Shown: positions 57,055 through 64,000 of the stretch, in pieces
How the letters are laid out: each line of letters starts with the position of its first letter
How positions within the stretch are numbered: position 1 is the stretch's first letter
Source: Ottelia alismoides
Taxonomy: Eukaryota > Streptophyta > Magnoliopsida > Alismatales > Hydrocharitaceae
NCBI GenBank assembly: GCA_037367405.1
Contig: JAZKJV010008884.1
Coordinates: forward strand, 1 to 64,000
Direction: 5' to 3'
DNA: 64,000 nucleotides
Program-made: the position numbers and the translations under genes
Notes under the pieces: model-generated
The model's input: only the letters and a program-made list of their open reading frames with translations
Told to the model about the DNA's origin: nothing
Database searches by the model: none

Positions 57055-57560
57055 CCCCCAGGCGGCGCTCCAGTAGATGGCGGAGCACCCGCAACTCCTC
57101 CTCGGGCCGCTCCAAGGAAGAAGCACTCCAGGTCGATCCCCCAGGCGGCACCAACGACTCCTATTGTTTCCATGCGCGGGCCACGAGCCTCCAGGCGGCG
57201 CAGCCGCGCTGGCGAGTAATCCTAGCAGCCCAGGCGGCGACGCCGATGCCCTCTTCCAGATCCGTTGGCGGCATTAGTTCACCCGCGCTCCAGCGATCTC
57301 CAGTCCCCAGGCGTGGGAATCCTCCAGTGCGCGTGACTCGCGCAACTCTAGATCTTCAAGGCGGCGCGACGTTTCGTGCACTGCCCAGGCGCATCGTTGC
57401 ATCCAGGAAGCGCAGGCGGCGGCATCGTTGCTCCAACAGTTGGCGCCGATAGACCCTCCGATCTCGTGTTTTCTCCAAGGCGGCGCCCCCATGTGCGCGA
57501 GCCCAGGCGCGCAAAGACCCAGTACGGCGAGATCCCAGGCGGCGGGCCCCCAGCAGGCGC
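57055..57560 (+). repeat. GC-rich block with dispersed CAGGCGGCG motifs
   Basis: CAGGCGGC(G/A) or a close variant occurs near 57059, 57142, 57192, 57231, 57412 and 57535, with AAGGCGGCG at 57358 and 57478 and CAGGCG(C/T) near 57307, 57385 and 57503. Spacing is irregular (roughly 20-130 bp), so it is not a simple tandem repeat. Several frames stay open across it without a recognisable product. Confidence 0.75.
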
Positions 57561-57659
57561 GTGTGCTCTTTTCCCCATTGTGGCGACGGATTTTGGAAAA
57601 GGGTTCCCCGATGGGAACCCTAAATGGGTTTCCTATTTTGTCCAAGAGAATAGGCCCGC

Positions 57660-58035
57660 GGGTTTTTTTTAAAAAAAATTTATTTTGCTGCTTTGTAACG
57701 GCCTAGGCCGAGACTGTTTTTACCCCAAAAAAAGTGAGATAGAGAGCGGGAGAGTGCCTATTTCTGTAAATCCCAACTGGGCTATTATATTGTGGTCTAA
57801 TTGGACTACAAGTTTTTTTTTGTTGTTAAAAAAAGGCGCATACAAAAAAAAGGCCGTACGCAAGTAAAAAAAAGGTTTCAAAAAAATGAAGAGGCACGTA
57901 CAAAGAAAAGCCGTGCGGGAAAAATTAAAAAAAATCATCAAAAGCTGTGATTTTTTTTAAAAAAATTATGAAACGGCTTATGTTTAAAAAAATGACTGCT
58001 ATTTAAAAAAAGTTGACAAAAAAAAGCCGCGAGAA
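57660..58035 (+). repeat. A/T-homopolymer-rich segment of small element
   Basis: Many A-runs of 6-8 bases separate short words such as AAGGCGCATACAAA, GCCGTACG and AAGCCGTGCGG. Abrupt change from the GC-rich block. Homopolymer lengths here may be inaccurate. Confidence 0.6.
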
Positions 58036-58645
58036 ATTTTGTTTGTGAATGTTTTTCCCCATTTATCTTGTCTTCTCCCAACTTGATCGATGTTCATGTT
58101 TTCCGACAAGTATGGGAGAAAGGGGGAGTTTATATGTAGAGTCACAGGTCTTGTGTTCCAGATCCAGATTCCAGATTCAGATGTCAGTCTCCAGACCAGC
58201 CAGATGATCAGACTCTACAGTTCTGACATACAGACTCGACAATTGATTCCGAGTCCAGTTTCAGACACACATATGATTGCGGTCATTTTCAGATGAGCAT
58301 ATGTTGCCATCATTTGTTCAAGGTCCCCATCATTCTTGTGGTTGTTTCGGCCAGAGTTTTCATGCGGTATCATAGGTACACCAGAGCAGTGCACCATTCT
58401 CTGAGCCAGATGGGAAAGACCCAGTTCTCCGACGAGGAGACTTCAGGCGCAGTTCAGAGTCGATGGTCAGATTCTGAGTCTTCAATTGACTCACACTCCA
58501 GCCCATTCGTCCTCCTCACCTGCACGGCATGAGAAGCAACGTCCTCGACTGCAGCAATGTGCGCGTTGGGTTGATATTGTCCGTAGTGTCCTGTAGCGTC
58601 GAGTTGAGTTTATTTCTTTTTGTCCAAGCTGAGCATTGCATGCTC

Positions 58646-58660
58646 CAGCTTGAGGGGGAG
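58646..58660 (+). other. PPT of small element
   Basis: CAGCTTGAGGGGGAG abuts the 3' LTR and equals the PPT of the copia element. Confidence 0.88.
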
Positions 58661-58975
58661 TGTTGGAGCATTCGTTGTATGCGCCCATTGTGTTGTAGCA
58701 GGGTAAGTGGATCCTGGAGGAGATCCATTTACCCCATCTAGTGTTTAGTCCCACATCGTCCAACGGTAGGACTTGGGGGCTCTGGAGAGGCTATATAAAG
58801 AGCCCCAGACCTCCTGTATCCATTGAGAAAGTGCAATGCATAACACGCCCCTTTGAGGGCTTCTCCCGTGGTTTCATCCCGCTCCTCACGGAGTAGGGTT
58901 CCACGTAAATCCCGCTGTTCATATTTTCTTTATTCCTTTTTCCATGTTTTCGCTTCCGCTTCCTATTTTCTAACA
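58661..58975 (+). repeat. 3' LTR of small element (315 bp)
   Basis: Same length as the 5' LTR, with seven substitutions noticed. Confidence 0.92.
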
Positions 58976-59174
58976 GCTTCAAATATCGGATTTTGGTTTC
59001 GTTTCGGTAACATCAAAAAGAGAATTTCATTGGAATTTTGATGAAATGATCGGAAATTGTGGAAATGACTTGAAAACTCATTTTTTTAATAAAATTAAGA
59101 TGTCTAACATTGTTTATTTAATAAGTGAAATAGAAATACAAGTTTTTATTCTAATAATAAGATGTTATCATGGT
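58976..59174. other. AT-rich spacer; possible second hAT end
   Basis: Starts CTTCAAATATCGG then TTTGGTTTCG, resembling the hAT end at 59175 (GGCTTTAAATATCGG, TTTCGG). It may be the end of a related element cut by the small LTR element. Nothing else is recognisable. Confidence 0.35.
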
Positions 59175-59200
59175 CAAGGCTTTAAATATCGGTTTCGGTC
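59175..59200 (-). repeat. Candidate hAT terminal sequence
   Basis: Plus-strand CAAGGCTTTAAATATCGGTT reads inward from the presumed element end. The call rests on the CAAGG start and position beyond the transposase 3' end. Confidence 0.4.
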
Positions 59201-59470
59201 ACTATATCGGTGACTGGTTGGAATGAAATTTCTGTACATATACTTAACAATTAAATTTTCCTTCAATCCCAAAAAGAACAATAGTAGTTTTATATGCATA
59301 GATAACTTTAAAATTGAAATAACAAATAACATAGATTCATAATACAAGTCAACAAGATTACATGACATGATACATCACATTTCAATCACATAATACGCAT
59401 GCACTTACTTATATTACTAATTACTACCTTACTAGTGGTCTATACTACATTTCTTATTTGAAAATGGCAT

Positions 59471-61212
59471 TCAACCGAACCAAGAATTCCTAGGTGGATC
59501 CATGTATCCTGTATGATTCCTTCCTCCATAACGTGACCTGATCGAGTCCATATATTCTACGTAATCCTCCCATGTTATATAGGAGTATATGATTTTATAA
59601 TCCATTAAATACTCCCTATATTCATGCTCAGTCACATGTGCAAGGAAGCCAATCCTAGGATACTTGTCACCAGAAGAGACAGAAGCCGTAAAATCACGCA
59701 GAGGTCGATGTGAGGAGGATGCAACTTGAGAACCTCGTGATGAAGAAGATGGAGCATGAGCTGCAGGAGGAGATGCCATTTGTACTGGTTGAGATTGATG
59801 TACTACAGGGTAATAATATGGAAATATGCCATATCTTGCACTAATATACGAAGAGGTATCGATATAATGTTGTTTATTTCCCTGAAATACCCTATAAGTA
59901 CCACTACTGTAGCCATATCAAGAAGATATGAATTATTTTGTTCTTGAGATCCATATCCACTAAAGGGGCTTGGTGTTACCCCACGTTAAATAACGAATCT
60001 CCAACATCCATACTCAATGATCCAACCGAAGATATGAGATCTTCCATAATGGTGTCGTCCTGGAGTTGTCCCCGAGGTTGGGATTGCAGATACGAGGGGT
60101 ACATGCAATAATCCATCAGCTTTGCAGGATCTGGACCTCGGTTCGGACTTGGAATATATTGACCATGCTTGTTTGTGTTGTAGCTCGTGTATTCTTGTCC
60201 ATCATGTAGTCCTTCTTCAGGTCTAGATCTAATATTATATGCACGCCCACCAGAGGTTACCCTTTCATCTTGCATATAATCTCCTCAGATTCTCCTGCTG
60301 CAACATCACTTCTTCCATTGCCACCTGATTTGGATTTTGATTTAGACTTGGAGGAGTCTTCAGAATCACTTTCCAACCCTCCAGCTGGGTCTGGATGTTT
60401 CCCTGATCTAGTCAAGTAATCTTCAACATCTGCCTCCATTTGCGAGGCAATCTATGTATTTGGTCTCCCTCCTCTCTCGTTGAGTACGAGAGCGCCAATA
60501 TCATCCATCCACTTTTGCAAGACGTCTTTCTCATCCTCATCGTCGTCTTGAATCTTGAATATATATGCAAGATCAATGAGATCTATGTATTCTTGCTTGT
60601 CGTGTCCTTCTATTGCATGCTTCATTTTCAACCTGAGGTTGTAGTGGATATAGACAAGATCATGCAGCTTCTCTACTCCTGAGGAATTTTGCCTTTTGGA
60701 GTGGATGAGGTTAAATGTGCTCTAATTTCTCTCACATCTTTCAGATAGATGTAGTCTGCGACAATACCTTCACAGCCACTTGTCACAAGTTAGGTGTATC
60801 TACTCCATACAATATCCCCATTCACCTGCGTGGTACAAATTATTTGTCGTACAAGTAACATTACTACTCTACCATATAAGATAAAAGTAAAACCGTATAA
60901 TTAATTGATACTTCAAGATTATACATATCGAGAAGAGTATTATTACGGTCGCTGATCGCGGTCATTCTTCCAAAAGAACCCAAGGCTCCCGTAAAGTATT
61001 TTATCTCCAAGATAGAAAACACTGAATTCAATACTAAAGTTACTAAGACATCCGAGATTAGGATGACTAAACATTGTATACCTCATTCATACAATTTGTT
61101 TGCACATCTCTTGACTTCACTAGCTTCTCCACCACAATTTGAAGGGCCGATAATAGCTCATGATGAGTGCTAAGGTTGTGCTTGTAGTGGTATTTCGGAT
61201 TTAGATAATATG
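59471..61212 (-). pseudogene. hAT transposase, C-terminal exons (dimerisation domain)
   Basis: The minus strand starts with YYLNPKYHYKHNLSTHHELL (exon from 61212), then an intron-like GTATAC...TTCAG, then IKYFTGALGSFGRMTAISD, then after another break VDTPNL, QVAVKVLSQTTS and CERN with STFNLIHSKRQN, EKLHDLVYIHYNLRLKMKHA. This is the hAT dimerisation region (CERNWSxFxxIHSKxRN). An acidic/Lys-Ser tail (SEDSSKSKSKSKSGG) and a Ser/Tyr-rich C-terminus follow to 59471 in shifted frames. Stops where Trp or Arg is expected (TGG to TAG, CGA to TGA) and shifts show it is inactive. Confidence 0.75.
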
Positions 61213-61224
61213 CTGAAAATAGAT

Positions 61225-62623
61225 AAAAAGCCAGCTATCTTAATGCTGATTGGAAGGTCCGGGTAGAATGGAAGTTGGCGGGCTGGAAGGCAATTACCCT
61301 CTCCAAGGGGGGTAAACTCGTGCTCATGAAGCATGTACTCTTGGCGATTCCGGTCTTCTTTTTCTCCAATAGATGGATGCCTGGGGGGTTAGAAGGAAGA
61401 TTGAGTCTATTATGAGGAGGTTGTTTTGGTCCGACGGGAGGCAACAGAATCGCGTAATGCATTTGGTTAGCTGGGAGGATATGACAAGGAGTCGTAAAGA
61501 AGGCGGACTGGGCATCCGAGACATGAACATGAACAAGGCACTCATCTCAAAGTGGATCTTAAAGATTTGGGGCTCGTCTGAGTCTCTTGCGGTTAGAGTA
61601 TTAAGGAAAATTTACGGAGTTTCTGGCCGGTTTGAAGCGAACATGATCCGTTTCGAATCATCATTATGGGCGGCCATCCGCGTTGTCATGCCGCAGCTTA
61701 TCTCTATGGTTCGCCCAAAGATTGTCAATGGTGCAGTCTTTCGTTTTTGGAGGGATGATTGGTCTTAAGGGGGGGCAAACTCGAGGTCAGGTTTCGACGG
61801 TTATATGCTTTGGCGGACGCAAAAGAGGCGACTATTGTGCAGACGCTACAGGATGGGAACTGGGCACCAACCTTCGTGACGCGGCTTTCTGAACAACAAT
61901 TGGAGGAGTTCTTGGCACTGCAAGCAACGCTACCACAACTGAATCTGTCATCAACGGGCAGAGACCATTTCGAATGGCACGGGGACAATTTTACTATCAA
62001 AAAGGCGTATGAAGTTTTCAATAAACGTGATTTGGAACAGAAGGAGGAACTGTTGGAGGATGTCAAACTTGTTTGGGCGGCAAAGATCCCTAGCAGAATC
62101 AAGATATTCCTGTGGTGTCTGAGAAGGGGCCGCATATTGGACAAGGTGCGCAGAGGTCGATTGCTGGGGTCAGTTGACTCCATTTGTGACAGGTGTGGGG
62201 ACATGGACGAGGACTTCGACCACTTATTTCTGAGTTGCCTGGGCTCGACTCAGGTATTAACGCAGATTAGAATTCCCTGGTTAAGCACGGTCAACTTCTC
62301 AGCTTTCTGGAGCTCGATTAGACGGGAGTGCAGCGGCAGTTCGGATGAGATCCGGAGGGCGTTCGCAACGTTATGGGCCATCTGGCTGGGCTGTAACGAC
62401 AAATTTTTCAGCAATCAGAGATTCTATGTGGAGAATGTTGTGGTGCATTGTAACACCTTGTGTAGATCGTGGATGCCAAGTGTTGTGTAGAGCGTGGTTA
62501 ACCCGTGGATGGCACATGGATTCTGCGTTTTTCTCTGCAAACATTTATTTTAAAAGTTCTATGTAATACAAACATGTGGGGACCCCCACGATGAGGGTCC
62601 GCCCGATCTTTAATAAAAAAAGC
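61225..62623 (+). mobile_element. 5'-truncated L1-type LINE
   Basis: Only the C-terminal part of ORF2 remains, followed by a 3' UTR and an A-rich tail (ATCTTTAATAAAAAAA). AAAAAGC occurs at 61225-61231 and 62617-62623 and may be the target duplication, though the A-tail makes it uncertain. It is a separate copy from the LINE split by copia, of a related family (both end WAIWL...FYVEN). Confidence 0.8.
61250..62490 (+). pseudogene. LINE ORF2 C-terminal region with zf-RVT
   Basis: It reads LNADWKVRVEWKLAGWKAIT and SKGGKLVLMKHVLLAIPVFF, then RRLFWSDGRQQNRVMHLVSW and EGGLGIRDMNMNKALISKWI, standard for the region after the reverse transcriptase. After FRFWRDDWS a seven-G run shifts the frame; a 243-codon frame then carries KIPSRIKIFLWCLRRGRILD and CDRCGDMDEDFDHLFLSC (zf-RVT) and ends SWMPSVV at 62490. 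One extra G would explain the break. Endonuclease and reverse transcriptase are missing, so it is dead. Confidence 0.82.
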
Positions 62624-62665
62624 TAAAAGTTTTAACTTAACGAGCGTAACATACAGAATGCATAC

Positions 62666-64000
62666 CAACTTGGTGAAGAGGATGTGACAACATTTTCGAC
62701 CAACACTCGTCGATGATGCCTAGCCACGCCTTATAACCTTTTCCATCATTTTCTTTCACTTTCTCCTTCATCACTCGCATTGCTTCATATATCACACCTA
62801 TGGTGGTTTTTTGTCACCATCCACTATTCTCAAGATCGATGCAACTGGCTCCATATTTTTTATCGCCCGGGCGACGTCATCCCAAAAATTGGCATTATTG
62901 ATCAAGGTTTCTGCCTTTATCCCTTGATCGGTGCGAACCTCAGGAATCTCAAACTACTCCCCTGAACAACACATTTTCTTTAAACCAACATTGTGTTGTT
63001 GCATGCTTTGCAAGGGTACAAAATTGGTTGCAAATCTTGTAATTCCAAACCTTACAATGTCACCGCCGCACACCCTTCGCATCAACGCTAGGACCTTCGA
63101 ATGGTTGTAAATGAATATTGTGATTAATTATGCACTATCAACCACAGTTATGATGGTTTTCCTCTTTCCAAAATCTTTAAGGATCAGGTCTATGCAATAT
63201 GCAACACAAGGTGTCCAGAAGATGCCATACTTGTTAGATGACATGATCATCTCACCTGCCTTCTTGAAGTTGATACCATTGTCAATCATAATTTGGACAA
63301 TGTTCTCTTGACTGACCTGTCGTATGACATCTTTCAAAAGTCTGAGTATGTACTTGTTACTTTTGACATGTTCAGATGCATCTCTTCCCATCACAAATTA
63401 TGAGAAACTTGATGATTTGTTTTCTCGTATAACTTGTCCAACCATCACACATGAAGGTCACGCCATACTCATGCCACTTCTTCAATTCGACAATATAATC
63501 ACCAATCTCCTCCTTCTCCATGCGGAGACATTTGTTCATTATCTCGTACAAAGTAGGAGCTGTCACGCTTCCTGCTGCTGCAGCAATCTCTTCAATTACG
63601 TGTTGCAAGAATGGTCCCTTTGCCACATTTGTCGGAATACCCTCTCCAACAATCAACTTTGTAATGACCCTTCCTACTCGTTCCCTCATATTACCGAACA
63701 CACGCTTAAATGTCTTTTGCTTGGGATCTTTGCTCTGAACATAGTGAACGGGACTTCTCTTTCTCAGAAATGGTTCCAAGCCCTTTTGCTTCTTTTCTAA
63801 TGGTAACGCAACTGCACCACTTCCACTTCTACTGCCACATCCCGATCCAATGTTTATCAGGAACCTTGAACTGCCACCAACCCGTCCAATGCCACCACGA
63901 CCACCAAGTTCTCGTCTCTCATGATCGCTCCTTATAGAGCCGCATAATGCCGCCTTATATGCATTTCTCTTTATCGCTATTTGAATATCAGGTGGATATT
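62666..64000 (-). pseudogene. hAT transposase, N-terminal and central exon (DUF659 region), cut by window edge
   Basis: From the right edge: PPDIQIAIKRNAYKAALCGS (linker after the BED finger), SIGRGG-like GGRGGIGRVGGSSRF, then GEGIPTNVAKGPFLQHVIEE, VTFMCDGWTSYTRKQIIKFL and ASEHVKSNKYILRLLKDVIR, IMIDNGINFKKAGEMIM and GIFWTPCVAYCIDLILKDFG. These are DUF659/hAT catalytic-domain landmarks (CDGWT, the (T/I)DN Asp, WTPCAAHCIDL). ITRFATNFVPLQSM and GVIYEAMRVMKEKVKE follow, then WSKMLSHPLHQV at the splice site. In-frame stops interrupt it (for example after TVVDSA and at a Trp position near 62960). Stops and shifts argue against function. Confidence 0.8.

Larger units (their letters stand above)
56480..58975 (+). 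mobile_element. Small non-autonomous LTR retrotransposon (copia-like signals)
   Basis: Two 315-bp LTRs (about 98% identical, seven differences seen) flank 1.87 kb with no gag-pol. A tRNA-Met PBS follows the 5' LTR and CAGCTTGAGGGGGAG precedes the 3' LTR. Flanks TCTTC/GCTTC are a 4/5 match. The PPT and the TGTTG LTR start equal those of the copia element at 34691-52636, suggesting mobilisation by a related copia lineage. Compared with TRIMs it is large; LARD-like is the nearest label. Confidence 0.88.
61213..62665 (-). other. hAT transposase intron occupied by a LINE
   Basis: On the minus strand the exon ends HPLHQV plus one base at G/GTATGC (62665). The next exon begins after ATTTTCAG (61213) with CATATTATC. 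The phase-1 join gives HPLHQVAYYLNPKYHY, matching the hAT pattern HPLHxAGYFLNPxFHY. Without the LINE the intron would be about 60 nt. Confidence 0.6.
59175..64000 (-). mobile_element. hAT-family DNA transposon, 3' portion, degenerate
   Basis: A minus-strand transposase gene enters from the right edge and runs to a probable terminus at 59175 (CAAGGCTTTAAATATCGG), which fits the hAT YARNG end rule. The 8 bp outside it are ATCATGGT. The other terminus and the BED zinc finger lie beyond 64000, so neither the inverted repeat nor the duplication can be verified. A LINE sits in one intron. Confidence 0.75.

Noticed and set aside
57033..57706. Arg/Pro-rich frames on both strands of the small LTR element
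   Set aside because: They follow from the GC-rich CAGGCGGCG block and show no protein family features.

Overview
The window is transposon-dense nuclear DNA of a flowering plant. The evidence is a plant-type Ty3/gypsy chromovirus, Ty1/copia elements primed by initiator tRNA-Met, L1-type LINEs ending in zf-RVT domains, an Au-like SINE, a plant hAT transposase with spliceosomal introns, and two exons of a plant rhomboid-like gene. I cannot identify the species or decide monocot versus dicot.

Layout. (1) Bases 1-439 are the 5' end of a minus-strand copia-like element cut by the window edge, followed by about 100 bp resembling a LINE reverse transcriptase. (2) Bases 546-33710 are one head-to-tail array of a 6.05-kb unit: six LTRs of about 2.9 kb (L1-L6) alternating with five internal regions of about 3.15 kb (I1-I5). 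Each LTR runs TG...CA. Each internal region starts with a tRNA-Asp primer binding site (PBS) and ends with an AAGTATAGGGGGGA polypurine tract (PPT). No gag-pol is recognisable, so this is a non-autonomous, Athila/Tat-like Ty3/gypsy element multiplied in place. Near-matching flanks (GAACG/AAACG) at the two outer ends suggest a single original insertion. (3) Bases 33711-34690 hold degraded copia reverse transcriptase/RNase H sequence and then the 3' part of a LINE. (4) A decayed minus-strand copia element (34691-52636) interrupts that LINE. It is itself interrupted by a nearly intact plus-strand Tekay/Del-like chromovirus (34901-47728, perfect AAATC target duplication), whose polyprotein is open apart from one apparent 86-bp intron. 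(5) Bases 52637-56479 contain the LINE 3' end, two exons of a rhomboid-like gene, a minus-strand SINE and a frameshifted fragment of an unknown protein. (6) Bases 56480-58975 are a small non-autonomous LTR element with 315-bp LTRs and a GC-rich repetitive interior. (7) Bases 59175-64000 are the 3' part of a degenerate minus-strand hAT transposase gene. A 5'-truncated LINE sits inside one of its introns.

How the parts relate. No operon-like or host pathway is visible. Almost everything is mobile DNA in successive layers: LINE first, then copia, then chromovirus. The only candidate host gene is the rhomboid-like one, whose other exons must lie outside the window or be lost. The most unusual structure is the five-unit LTR array. 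Its copies share variants in a mosaic pattern, and they carry repeated hairpins, G-boxes, decoy-like PPT motifs and, in L4-L6, an LTR reading frame opened by loss of a stop codon.
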